Source: UBA7960 sp964624065 (lineage in GTDB: Bacteria > Bacteroidota > Bacteroidia > Bacteroidales > UBA7960). From it: a stretch of 64,000 bases of DNA. A model generated the notes under the pieces. That model made no database searches. It worked only from the letters and a program-made list of their open reading frames with translations, and had not been told where the DNA came from. The number at the start of each line of letters is the position of its first letter. Within the stretch, counting starts at the first letter, position 1. Positions 53,468 through 62,454 of the stretch are shown piece after piece. A program made the position numbers and the translations under genes. The stretch is from NCBI GenBank assembly GCA_964624065.1, contig CAZUWF010000005.1:1-64000 (forward strand). Direction: 5' to 3'.

Positions 53468-54520
53468 ATGGCAGAAACAAAAAGAAAGCTAATATTTAAA
53501 ATAATTGCAATTTTAGTTTTGGTCTTTTTTACCTGCGCCTTGACAATCGGATACCTCGCTTATTCAATTGTTCTAAAACCTAACGTAAACGCTCCATTGG
53601 GACACCTCCACCTTTACATTCCCACGGGTAGCAATTTCGACCATTTGGTGGATATTTTAAGAGAAGACGATGTGCTTAAAAGCGAAAAGACTTTTCTTTG
53701 GCTTGCCAAGAAAAAGAAGTTCACAGCAAGGATCAAATCCGGAAGATACAAGATTAGCTCGAGTATGGGCAACAACGAGCTTATCAACCATTTGCGCTCT
53801 GGAAATCAAGATCCAGTTCACCTCACCTTTAATAATATCAGGATCAAGGAGCAACTCGCCGGTATTGTTTCACAGCAATTGGAAATGGACTCGCTGCAGG
53901 TGCTTTCGGTGTTCAACAATACTGATTTGCTTGAACAGAATGGCCTGAATCAGCAGAATGCATTGTTGGTATTCATCCCTAACACCTATCAAGTTTTTTG
54001 GAATATCTCGCCCGAGGACCTCTTTAGTAGGATGGTTCGAGAGTACCACGCTTTTTGGAACGAAGCCCGAAGGGAGAAGGCCCAAAGTATGGGAATGTCA
54101 CCCAATGAAGTAGCGACGCTTGCCAGCATAGTGCGGGCCGAAACTAAAAGGAGAGACGAGATGCCTATCATTGCCGGGGTTTACATTAACCGTCTCAAAC
54201 GAAATATGTTACTTCAGGCTGACCCAACCCTGGTTTTTGCGCTCGGCGATTTCACCATTTCAAGAGTTTTGAACAGGCACAAGGCAATAGATTCTCCTTA
54301 CAATACTTACAAGTACACTGGACTGCCTCCGGGGCCAATTGCATTACCCGAGCCTTACGTGGTGGACGCCGTATTGAACTACCAATCGCACGATTACTTG
54401 TTTTTCTGCGCCAAGGACGATTTTAGTGGCTACCACGCATTTGCAAAAACCTACAGCGAGCACCTGCAAAACGCACGTAAATACCAGCGGAGACTTAATG
54501 AGCTGGGAATAAAGAAGTAA
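53468..54520 (+). CDS. mltG: Endolytic murein transglycosylase MltG
   Basis: A 350-residue inner-membrane lytic transglycosylase that cleaves nascent glycan strands. One N-terminal helix (about 10-32) is followed by the YceG domain. The active-site region is ASIVRAETKRRDEMPIIAG with Glu225; the first acidic position of the E. coli ASIVEKET motif is Arg here. INRLKRNMLLQADPTLVFAL, SPYNTYKYTGLPPGPIALP and YLFFCAKDDFSGYHAF are further signatures. It may share a transcript with the preceding GNAT. Confidence 0.93.
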   Translation: MAETKRKLIFKIIAILVLVFFTCALTIGYLAYSIVLKPNVNAPLGHLHLYIPTGSNFDHLVDILREDDVLKSEKTFLWLAKKKKFTARIKSGRYKISSSMGNNELINHLRSGNQDPVHLTFNNIRIKEQLAGIVSQQLEMDSLQVLSVFNNTDLLEQNGLNQQNALLVFIPNTYQVFWNISPEDLFSRMVREYHAFWNEARREKAQSMGMSPNEVATLASIVRAETKRRDEMPIIAGVYINRLKRNMLLQADPTLVFALGDFTISRVLNRHKAIDSPYNTYKYTGLPPGPIALPEPYVVDAVLNYQSHDYLFFCAKDDFSGYHAFAKTYSEHLQNARKYQRRLNELGIKK

Positions 54521-54793
54521 TTTTTGATTATGGGTCCCTTGGAGAATTAGACGGTGTTTGGTTTTAGGAATTTGATAAAGGCGAGACAAATTGGATAATT
54601 AACACCTTAGGGTGAAAGATGAATGGGGTTTTTACCTCCTGCAGGGGCAACTCGTTTTAACCGAGGGCAGCATAGGCGCAATATTTGGCGCGTTATCGAT
54701 TCAGGTACAGGAGCATAAAAAAACAAACCAGCCTTATGTGGCAAGATTTATCATTGAAATCGTTTTATTACATTATAATATTGGCTGAAAAAT

Positions 54794-56200
54794 ATGACAA
54801 AAATTAAATTCGGAACAGACGGGTGGCGAGCCGTAATCGCAAAGGAATTCACAACAGACAACGTTGCCCGCGTGGCTTTGGCAACTGCAAGTTGGGCTTT
54901 GGTCCAAAAAAAGAATCCTACTGTAATGGTTGGGCACGATTGCAGGTTTGGAGGTGAACTGTTTGTGGAAGTGGTTGCCAAGGTTTTGGCCTCAAATGGC
55001 GTAAAGGTCATAATGCACAATGGGTTTGTTTCAACCCCAATGATCTCCTTGGGAGTGAGGCGCTACGATTGCCTGCTGGGGGTTGTGATAACTGCCAGCC
55101 ACAATCCTCCTGAATACAATGGCTACAAACTCAAAGGAAGTTATGGTGGTCCCTTGATGGAAGACAAAATCCATGAGGTGGAGTCGTTGATTCCGCCAAT
55201 AAACAACGTTGACATTGACCAAATTAACCTTAACCAGCTGATTGAAAGCGGACTGGTTCAATACGTTGATTTGGAAACTATGTACTGTGATTACCTCGAG
55301 CAAAAATTCGACCTCGAGGCAATTCGCTCATCAAAGTGGAACTTTGCCTTCGACGCAATGTACGGTTCGGGTCAAAATGTTATGAAAAGGTTGTTTCCTG
55401 ATATTATGCTTGTAAACTGCGAACGTAAGCCACTGTTTGATGGGATTCCTCCTGAGCCCCTGATGCGCAACCTGCATAAGTTTTCGAACCTCATAAAATC
55501 CTCTGGCATAATTGACTGTGGCCTTGCGGTTGATGGTGATGCCGACCGCACTGCACTTTTCGACGACAAGGGAAATTACATTGACTCGCACCACGTAATA
55601 TTGCTTTTGATACATTACTTGCACAAATACAAGGGGTTATCCGCCAAGGTTGCCACAGGTTTCTCCTCAACTGTCAAGATAAAAACCCTTTGCGAGTTAT
55701 ACGGTTTACCGCTCGATATAGTTAAAATTGGATTCAAGCACATTGCCGGATTAATGCTCGAAGAGGGTATTTTGGTTGGTGGCGAGGAGTCGGGTGGAAT
55801 AACCGTCACCGGCCACATTCCAGAACGCGATGGCATATTTAACGGCTTGGTTATTTGGGAAGCAATAGTAAAAACGGGCAAATCCTTGCGCGATTTCATT
55901 AATGAAGTTTACTCCCTAACCGGAAGCTTTGCATTTGAAAGGTCTGACTTGAAGTTAAGCCAGGATGACAAGGTCCGCATAGTGAACATGTGTCAAAATG
56001 GCCATTACAAAGAATTTGGTAAATGGAAGGTGGAAAGGGTTGAAACTCTCGATGGATTCAAATACTACTTTGGCGACAGCCAATGGTTTATGATTAGACC
56101 TAGCGGCACCGAACCAGTGCTGCGCACCTATGCTGAGGGAAAGGATCAAGCCGAAGCCATTCAAATCTTGCAGGATGGCTACGATACAATGATGAGGTAA
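54794..56200 (+). CDS. Phosphoglucomutase/phosphomannomutase/phosphoglucosamine mutase family protein
   Basis: A 468-residue alpha-D-phosphohexomutase, shorter than the one at 45780-47516. The active serine is S102 in TASHNPPEYNG, the Mg loop is DGDADRTALFD near 243, the sugar loop GGEESGGITV near 330 and the phosphate loop RPSGTEPVLR near 437. The opening IKFGTDGWRAVIAKEFT resembles phosphoglucosamine mutase and archaeal-type PMM/PGM, so GlmM-like function is possible. It is followed by the pullulanase gene, which fits glucan metabolism. Confidence 0.9.
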   Translation: MTKIKFGTDGWRAVIAKEFTTDNVARVALATASWALVQKKNPTVMVGHDCRFGGELFVEVVAKVLASNGVKVIMHNGFVSTPMISLGVRRYDCLLGVVITASHNPPEYNGYKLKGSYGGPLMEDKIHEVESLIPPINNVDIDQINLNQLIESGLVQYVDLETMYCDYLEQKFDLEAIRSSKWNFAFDAMYGSGQNVMKRLFPDIMLVNCERKPLFDGIPPEPLMRNLHKFSNLIKSSGIIDCGLAVDGDADRTALFDDKGNYIDSHHVILLLIHYLHKYKGLSAKVATGFSSTVKIKTLCELYGLPLDIVKIGFKHIAGLMLEEGILVGGEESGGITVTGHIPERDGIFNGLVIWEAIVKTGKSLRDFINEVYSLTGSFAFERSDLKLSQDDKVRIVNMCQNGHYKEFGKWKVERVETLDGFKYYFGDSQWFMIRPSGTEPVLRTYAEGKDQAEAIQILQDGYDTMMR

Positions 56201-56229
56201 TGGAAAATGAAATAATGGCAATTCTTCGT

Positions 56230-56237
56230 TATATTTG
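56230..56237 (+). promoter_or_regulatory. Bacteroidota -7 promoter element for the pullulanase gene
   Basis: TATATTTG (TAnnTTTG), 93 bp upstream of the ATG at 56331; no -33 partner is obvious. Confidence 0.35.
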
Positions 56238-56330
56238 CCACCGTTTTTCATTAAGTTTCTCTTAACAAAACAATGATATGGACCAATAAAATAACTTTTT
56301 CAATTTTCCACGAAAACAAACAAACAATAT

Positions 56331-58346
56331 ATGAATCGACTAAAAGCAACCGTAATCATTATTTTAGCAATGAATGTTTTTTTAAGCTGTGCAACCAAAC
56401 AAAGCAAAGAGGTTTTTCCGATTTACAAGGGCAACGATTTGGGCGTTGTCTATTCGCCTGAACAGACCAAATTTCGCGTTTGGGCGCCCACCGCCGTTGA
56501 GGTAGTGCTGCGCCTTTATGAAGAAGGGATGGGTGGCGAGGCCGTTGAAACCCACAACCTGGAAAAAGACAAAGATGGTACGTGGCTTTTAGTCTTGAAG
56601 GGCGACAAAAAGAACCTATACTACACTTTTCAGGCACTAATTGACCATAAGTGGAAGAATGAGGTGCCGGACCCGCAAGCCAAGGCCGTTGGAGTGAATG
56701 GAAATAGGGGAATGATAGTTGATTTTTCCGAAACAAACCCGGAAGGTTGGGAAAATGACACCAGGCCACCCCTCAATTGCTTTGGCGAAATAGTTATTTG
56801 GGAAATTCACCTAAGGGATTTTAGCATCCACCCAAGCTCCGGTTCGAGCTTTCCGGGAAAATTCCTGGCATTCACCGAACGTGCAACAAAAACGCCAGGC
56901 GGTAAAGCCACCATGGTTGATCATTTGGTTGAACTTGGCATCACCCACGTTCACCTACTTCCTGTGTATGACTTCTTCACCGTGGACGAGACACTGCTTG
57001 ACCAACCACAATTTAATTGGGGTTACGATCCAAAAAACTTTAATGCCGTTGAGGGCTCCTACGCCACCGACCCATTTGACGGACGGGTCAGGATAAGGGA
57101 GTTCAAGGAAATGGTTCAAGCCTTGCATCAAGCCGGAATTAGGGTCATTATGGACGTTGTTTACAATCATATGTTCGATGCCGGTAAATCTGCCTTCGAA
57201 CAATTGGTTCCCGGCTACTATTTCCGTATGAATGAAGATGGTACATTTTCCAATGGTTCGGCCTGTGGAAACGAAACCGCCTCCGAAAAGCCCATGATGC
57301 GCAAGTTTATGGTAGAATCACTAAGGCACTGGGCAACAGAGTACCGAATTGACGGCTTTAGGGTTGACCTTATGGGCCTTCACGACATAGAAACCATGAA
57401 TCAAATCCGCAAGGAACTCGATAAAATTGATCCGACAATTGTACTGTACGGCGAAGGATGGACTGCTGGCGATTCCACCCTTCCACTAGAACAACGGGCC
57501 GTTAAGCACAATGCCAAGAAACTTAACGGAATAGCAGTTTTTAGCGATGACATACGCGATGCAATAAGGGGACACTGGTACGAGGAAAAAGATCAAGGCT
57601 TCATGGTGGGACGCTCAGGGGTTAAGGAGAGCATAAAATTTGGTGTGGTTGCCGCTACCAAACATCCGGAAATTGACTACAAGGCTGTAAATTACTCAGA
57701 TGCCCCGTATGCTAAGAGCCCGCTGCACACAATAACCTACGTTACCTGTCACGACAACCCCGTGCTTTGGGACAAAACAGTGTTTACTTGCAATCCTTGC
57801 AGCAAGCAAGACAAGCTCGACATTCAAAAACTTGCCAATGGGATAGTACTAACCAGCCAGGGCATAGCTTTCTTGCACGCTGGCGAGGAAATTGTTCGCA
57901 CCAAATTTGGCGAGCATAACAGCTTTAACCTGCCCGATAGTATCAACCAGCTTGTTTGGACCAACAAGGAGGAGTACTATGATGTTTTCGAGTTTTATCG
58001 CGATATGGTGTCAATGCGCAAAAACCATCCTGCCTTTAGGATGCCCTCCACCGATATGCTTCAGAAGCATCTAAGCTTTTTGGAGGTTGACCACCCATTG
58101 GTGGTTGGTTTCCACATTGGTAACAACGCCAATGGCGATAAGTGGAAACATATTGTGGTATTTTACAATTCTGACCCCGAAAGTGTATGGGTTGAATTAC
58201 CCGAAGGTAAGTGGCGCGTGGTTGCAAGCAAGTATCAGGTGAATGAAAAGGGGGTTAACACACCCGGTTACAAGGGTATTTTTGAGGGGAAGGTTAAGAT
58301 TCCATCCAGGTCAATTCTTGTTTTGGTTGATCAAGAAAGCATTTAA
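56331..58346 (+). CDS. pulA: Type I pullulanase, lipoprotein (GH13)
   Basis: A 671-residue alpha-1,6-glucan debranching enzyme. The signal sequence ends in a lipobox, FLSC (Cys20). A CBM48 N-terminal domain (about 40-135; TKFRVWAPTAVEVVLRLYEE) leads to the GH13 barrel, with the pullulanase-type YNWGYDP variant FNWGYDPKNFNAVEGSYATD. The catalytic regions are VIMDVVYNHMFD, GFRVDLMGLHDIE (nucleophile Asp), LYGEGWTAGD (acid/base Glu) and TYVTCHDNPVLWD. It is probably tethered to the envelope and acts on alpha-glucans. It may be used together with the phosphohexomutase upstream. Confidence 0.93.
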   Translation: MNRLKATVIIILAMNVFLSCATKQSKEVFPIYKGNDLGVVYSPEQTKFRVWAPTAVEVVLRLYEEGMGGEAVETHNLEKDKDGTWLLVLKGDKKNLYYTFQALIDHKWKNEVPDPQAKAVGVNGNRGMIVDFSETNPEGWENDTRPPLNCFGEIVIWEIHLRDFSIHPSSGSSFPGKFLAFTERATKTPGGKATMVDHLVELGITHVHLLPVYDFFTVDETLLDQPQFNWGYDPKNFNAVEGSYATDPFDGRVRIREFKEMVQALHQAGIRVIMDVVYNHMFDAGKSAFEQLVPGYYFRMNEDGTFSNGSACGNETASEKPMMRKFMVESLRHWATEYRIDGFRVDLMGLHDIETMNQIRKELDKIDPTIVLYGEGWTAGDSTLPLEQRAVKHNAKKLNGIAVFSDDIRDAIRGHWYEEKDQGFMVGRSGVKESIKFGVVAATKHPEIDYKAVNYSDAPYAKSPLHTITYVTCHDNPVLWDKTVFTCNPCSKQDKLDIQKLANGIVLTSQGIAFLHAGEEIVRTKFGEHNSFNLPDSINQLVWTNKEEYYDVFEFYRDMVSMRKNHPAFRMPSTDMLQKHLSFLEVDHPLVVGFHIGNNANGDKWKHIVVFYNSDPESVWVELPEGKWRVVASKYQVNEKGVNTPGYKGIFEGKVKIPSRSILVLVDQESI

Positions 58347-59072
58347 AACCCCTTATTGAAGCCAATCTTTAGCAAGCTGTGCCCCAAACCTCTGTGAAAG
58401 GCCAAAATGTAACATCTTAAGCTTGCCGTGATGGTTGGGAGCAGGCAACAAATGCAACCGAAAGAGGTTCCCGATGTTATTAGCTATCCTAAAGCTTGGC
58501 CTTAAGGTTTAACCCTCCTATAAGAACTTATTTGAGAGGTAATGGCAGAGGTCCAAATATCCATTATGGCCTTGGTCGGGCAAGGCAGGGTGATACTGTT
58601 TGTTCAGGTTCCTAATTTAAAGAAATGAAAACAAGGGCGGTTTGTTACAGGAACTTGGATGTTAGCAAGTTGTCTTTGCATCGCTACTACCAAACTGTAG
58701 GGGTTGGGGTTTTTCGCGCAAATTAATGGCTTCTGGCCTTAAACTCTTTACAATCACTTTCCACAAAGCATTTGACCAAATTCCCCTATTGTTTAAAGCA
58801 TTCGAAAATCTAAGGTTATCAGGTGTTGGCAAAATTATCCTTCCGGAAGCTAACCGGCAAACTTCGATTCAATAGAAATAACAAAAAACCTCATCAATTT
58901 TTCGGGTTACAAACCCTCAATGATCGGCCCAGGTAAGGTGGCGTTTAATATTGTGGCTCCCATTGCGGCAAATTCATAAGTGGAAAGTGAGTTTCACTAA
59001 AAAAAATAGTTTGTGATTTTTAATTTGAATATTGCTAACTTTACCCTTGATTAACCTTAAAAAAGCAAATTT
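58347..59072. other. Intergenic region with probable cutC relic
   Basis: About 725 bp between pulA and the GNAT-like gene, without an intact gene. The stretch from about 58551 to 58979 resembles a decayed copper-homeostasis CutC gene (separate entry). The right end has TAACTTTA at 59036-59043, a one-mismatch -7 element, with TTG at 59011-59013 before it. Confidence 0.5.
58551..58979 (+). pseudogene. Decayed cutC-like gene fragment
   Basis: Several frame-shifted segments follow the order of CutC. From 58726 the frame reads MASGLKLFTITFHKAFDQ and on to KAFENL...GVGKIILPEA, stopping at 58875. TFHKAFDQ matches the CutC core TFHRAFD, and the next part its EALE.LI..G..RILTSG. Another frame, to the stop at 58979, reads KNLINFSGYKPSMIGPGKVAFNI, like CutC's L...A....IMPGGGVN..N. 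Upstream, from 58551, VQISIMALVGQGRVILF could be the decayed VFVMIRPRGGDF. At least two frameshifts and stops make it non-functional. Identification is by memory of the family, not a search. Confidence 0.45.
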
Positions 59073-60197
59073 ATGGCCGTTAACGTTCGCGAAGTAAGTG
59101 GTAAAAGGGATATGAAAACCTTCATCTACCTCCCCGAAAAAATACACGCTGACCACAAAACCTGGGTACACCCTATTTACATTGAAGAGTGGGCCTATTT
59201 CAATCCAAAGAAAAACAGGTCCTTTTCATACAGTGACACCGTGCTTGCCATTGCCTGGGACGGCGATAAACCTGTAGGCCGAATCATGGGCATTGTGAAC
59301 ACTAAATTTAACAAAATTGCAAACGAAAACAATGCCAGGTTTTACGGCCTTGAGTGCTACAAGGATATTGAAATAGCCAAAGCGCTTTTATCCTTTATCG
59401 AAAATTGGGCAAGGGAAAAGGGTTGCGATAAACTGGTTGGCCCCCTTGGGTTTTCTGACAAGGATCCTCAAGGCTGCATGATTGAAGGTCACGATCAGAG
59501 GGTTACGATAACCAGCAATCATAGTTTTCCTTGGATGAAGGAGTTTTACGGGGAACTAGGCTATGAAAAGGAAATAGATATGATTTCACTTTTGGCACCA
59601 ATACCCGATGAAATGCCGGCTTACATTGATAGGATTGCTGAAAGGGTTTTGCGAAACACAGATTTCAAGCTGTTGGAGTTTACAAGCCGCAAGCAAATGA
59701 AGCCTTGGATTGTTCCAATATTCAGGTTGGTAAACGAAACATTTAAGGGTATTTACGGCTTCGTACCAATGGACGAAAAGGAAATGCAAGAAATGGCTGC
59801 CAGGTACATACCCATACTCAATCCTAGATTTATTAAGATAGTTACCAACCTCCAAGGGCAACCAATTGCATTTATGGTTATGATGCCTGAAATTAGCGAG
59901 GGAATAAGAAAAGCACGAGGCCGACTCCTGCCCTTTGGTTGGTATCATATCCTGCGCGAAGGCAAGAAAACCAAGATGGTAACCTCATTGCTCGGAGCCA
60001 TTAGAGAGGATTTTAGAGGGAGGGGAGTTGATATGCTTATGGGATTAAAAATAGTGGCATCATGCCAGCAGGCAGGTATGAAAATAATGGACAGCCACCT
60101 AATCCTTGAAACCAACAAGAACATGATTGCCGAATATGTAAGGTTCAAAGGAGAGATTCACAAGAGATTCAGGGTGTTTCAGAAAAAGCTCAATTAA
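59073..60197 (+). CDS. GNAT-fold N-acetyltransferase-like protein of unknown function
   Basis: A 374-residue protein with two GNAT-like halves. The first (about 1-190) includes VLAIAWDGDKPVGRIMGIVN (near 51-70) and a segment with KDPQGCMIEGHDQRVTI. The second (about 200-374) has ITNLQGQPIAF-type strands and GAIREDFRGRGVDMLMGLKI near 310, where R-G-R-G-V resembles the acetyl-CoA loop. Proteins of this kind are common in Bacteroidota and annotated only as acetyltransferases. The gene ends 4 bp before fdhD, so the two are probably co-transcribed; the link is not understood. Confidence 0.7.
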   Translation: MAVNVREVSGKRDMKTFIYLPEKIHADHKTWVHPIYIEEWAYFNPKKNRSFSYSDTVLAIAWDGDKPVGRIMGIVNTKFNKIANENNARFYGLECYKDIEIAKALLSFIENWAREKGCDKLVGPLGFSDKDPQGCMIEGHDQRVTITSNHSFPWMKEFYGELGYEKEIDMISLLAPIPDEMPAYIDRIAERVLRNTDFKLLEFTSRKQMKPWIVPIFRLVNETFKGIYGFVPMDEKEMQEMAARYIPILNPRFIKIVTNLQGQPIAFMVMMPEISEGIRKARGRLLPFGWYHILREGKKTKMVTSLLGAIREDFRGRGVDMLMGLKIVASCQQAGMKIMDSHLILETNKNMIAEYVRFKGEIHKRFRVFQKKLN

Positions 60198-60201
60198 TTC
60201 A

Positions 60202-60990
60202 ATGCCAACTTCAGGGGCTGAAGGTAAGGAAGTCTTCAGGTACGAAAATGGTTATCTTTCAAAGGTACACGATCAAGTTGCCAGTGAATTAAATGTTAGG
60301 ATCGTGCTTCAATGCGAGGTAATCGGAACCCTTACTTGCACGCCCAACCATATAGAAGAGCTTGCCGCCGGTTACCTTGTTACTTCGGGTTTGGTGAGCC
60401 ACCACAACCGGATGTTACATCTTGAATACATTGAGAGTGAGGCCAAGATTGATGTTACCCTTCAAAACAACCAAGTCCTCCTAAATAAGAATTACTCGGT
60501 AGTAAAACCCCTTGGCTGTGCCTCGGGCGAAATTCTTTTCATAAGGGTGGAAAATAAGGATCTGAAAATGCCCGATACAAATATTGAGGCAATTAAAATT
60601 GGCGATTTGATGAGGCAATTCAACAAGTGCTCCGACTTGTTTTTGACCACTGGAGGCGTTCATTCCTGTGCTTTGGCCAACAGCCAAGAAATTATTGTTT
60701 GCCGCGATGACATTGGCCGCCACAATGCTGTAGATAAGGTAGTTGGAGCCCTTATTTTGCAAAAATGTGGCCCCGAAGGGCTAATTTTGCTCACCACCGG
60801 CCGAATTTCATCAGAGATTGTACAAAAAGCAATCAATGCCAGGCTTAGCATGATAGTTTCGCGCAGCGCCCCAACCTCACGTGCTGTCGAACTTGCCCAA
60901 GAATTTGGCCTTACGCTGGTGGGTTTTGCTCGTGGAGGCAATTTCAATTTATACTGCTGCCCCGAGAAGGTGATATTAAGAAATAAATAA
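60202..60990 (+). CDS. fdhD: Formate dehydrogenase accessory sulfurtransferase FdhD
   Basis: A 262-residue FdhD-family protein, which in E. coli passes sulfur from IscS to the Mo-bisPGD cofactor of formate dehydrogenases. Family motifs present are NHIEELAAGYLVTSGLV, TTGGVHSCAL, CRDDIGRHNAVDKVVGALIL, TGRISSEIVQKA and ISRSAPTSRAVELA-type SRSAPTS. The cysteine loop reads GCASG (Cys106), so the second cysteine of the E. coli CxxC motif is Ser. No formate dehydrogenase or molybdenum-cofactor gene is in the window. It lies 4 bp after the GNAT-like gene. Confidence 0.9.
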   Translation: MPTSGAEGKEVFRYENGYLSKVHDQVASELNVRIVLQCEVIGTLTCTPNHIEELAAGYLVTSGLVSHHNRMLHLEYIESEAKIDVTLQNNQVLLNKNYSVVKPLGCASGEILFIRVENKDLKMPDTNIEAIKIGDLMRQFNKCSDLFLTTGGVHSCALANSQEIIVCRDDIGRHNAVDKVVGALILQKCGPEGLILLTTGRISSEIVQKAINARLSMIVSRSAPTSRAVELAQEFGLTLVGFARGGNFNLYCCPEKVILRNK

Positions 60991-61069
60991 CTACAAATTT
61001 TAACCTCCCAAAAAATTATCCATACCAATCACTTAATCCTCAAATTTTCAAATCCTCGAATCAATTCCA

Positions 61070-61077
61070 TATCTTTG
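61070..61077 (+). promoter_or_regulatory. Bacteroidota -7 promoter element for purB
   Basis: TATCTTTG (TAnnTTTG), 16 bp upstream of the purB ATG. Confidence 0.5.
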
Positions 61078-61092
61078 CAAAAACCCTTTCCA

Positions 61093-62448
61093 ATGCCCAG
61101 CAATTCCATCAATTGTATATCGCCAATAGACGGAAGGTACCGAAGAGCCACCACGCCTCTTCTTGATTTTTTTTCCGAGAAGGCGCTAATTAGGTACCGG
61201 ATTATGGTGGAGATAGCCTACTTTGAGGCACTTTGCCGCATACTACCCGAGCTGCAAGATTTTGATTCGTCGAAATTTGAAACCTTGAACGAAATTTTTC
61301 AGGACTTTACTGACGAGGATGCCCTAATGGTAAAGGAAATTGAAAAAACCACCAACCACGACATAAAGGCAGTAGAATACTTCATTAAGGAAAAATTTGC
61401 CAAGCTTGGTCTTTCAAAATTTGGGGAGTTCGTTCATTTTGGCCTCACCTCGCAGGATATAAACAATACCGCACTGCCATTGATGATTAAGGACGGGTTC
61501 AAGTATGTTCTGTTTCCTGCGTTTGAAAACTTGCAGTCAAGCTTGTATGAAATGGCAGTAAGGTGGAAGGACGCTCCAATGCTGGCCCGCACCCACGGGC
61601 AGCCGGCAAGCCCAACAACTATGGGCAAGGAAGTTTTGGTCTTTCATTCCCGCATAGAGGAGCAACTTAAACAATTAAATACCTGCAAGTTTCCTGGAAA
61701 ATTTGGCGGCGCCACCGGAAATTTCAACGCACACCACGTGGCATATCCGGAGGTTGATTGGAACAATTTTGCTGATGAATTCCTGGCAGGCTTGGGGCTA
61801 AATCGCTCTTATCCAACCACCCAAATTGATCACTACGATAATCTTGCGGCAATTTTCGACAACTTGAAACGAATTTGCACGATAATAATTGACCTCAACC
61901 GAGATTTCTGGACCTACATTTCTTTGGATTACTTCTCCCAGAAAGTAGAAAAAAGCGAGGTTGGTTCTTCGGCTATGCCACACAAGGTCAATCCCATAGA
62001 TTTCGAAAACTCCGAAGGAAACGCCGGAATTGCAATTGCCCTTTTTGAGCATTTTTCGTCAAAACTGCCAATATCAAGGTTGCAGCGCGATTTAACCGAT
62101 TCAACCGTTTCGAGAAACATTGGGGTGGCCTTTGCTCACCTGCTAATTTCGTTGACCAGTACTAGAAAAGGGCTTTCAAAGATTTCCCTCAACGAACCTA
62201 CTCTCCTAAATGACCTTGAAAACAACCCGGCAGTAATTGCAGAAGCTATCCAAACCATTCTGCGAAAAATTAATTACCCCATGCCATACGAGAAACTGAA
62301 AGAACTTACCCGAAGCGGCCAGAAGATAACCCTCAACTCTATTTTGAATTTCATTGATTCCTTAGAAATTTCTCAAGCTCAAAAGGATCAACTGAAAATA
62401 ATCAAACCACATAATTACACTGGCATACAACCAGATTGCTTGAAATAA
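61093..62448 (+). CDS. purB: Adenylosuccinate lyase
   Basis: A 451-residue enzyme of the fumarase/aspartase superfamily, cleaving SAICAR and adenylosuccinate in purine synthesis. The N-terminus NCISPIDGRYRRATTPLLDF, then TNHDIKAVEYFIKEKF, HFGLTSQDINNTALPL and the active-site loop GSSAMPHKVNPIDFENSEGN are diagnostic of the E. coli-type PurB. ATG 61093 follows the promoter element; a TTG at 61075 lies within that element and is unlikely. The ABC exporter gene starts 7 bp later. Confidence 0.95.
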   Translation: MPSNSINCISPIDGRYRRATTPLLDFFSEKALIRYRIMVEIAYFEALCRILPELQDFDSSKFETLNEIFQDFTDEDALMVKEIEKTTNHDIKAVEYFIKEKFAKLGLSKFGEFVHFGLTSQDINNTALPLMIKDGFKYVLFPAFENLQSSLYEMAVRWKDAPMLARTHGQPASPTTMGKEVLVFHSRIEEQLKQLNTCKFPGKFGGATGNFNAHHVAYPEVDWNNFADEFLAGLGLNRSYPTTQIDHYDNLAAIFDNLKRICTIIIDLNRDFWTYISLDYFSQKVEKSEVGSSAMPHKVNPIDFENSEGNAGIAIALFEHFSSKLPISRLQRDLTDSTVSRNIGVAFAHLLISLTSTRKGLSKISLNEPTLLNDLENNPAVIAEAIQTILRKINYPMPYEKLKELTRSGQKITLNSILNFIDSLEISQAQKDQLKIIKPHNYTGIQPDCLK

Positions 62449-62454
62449 TCGTAG

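Noticed and set aside
54612..54788. 58-codon frame with GTG start just before the phosphohexomutase gene
   Set aside because: Coding-like at first sight and ends 5 bp before the next gene, but no family resemblance or start signal; could be a relic, not annotated as a gene.
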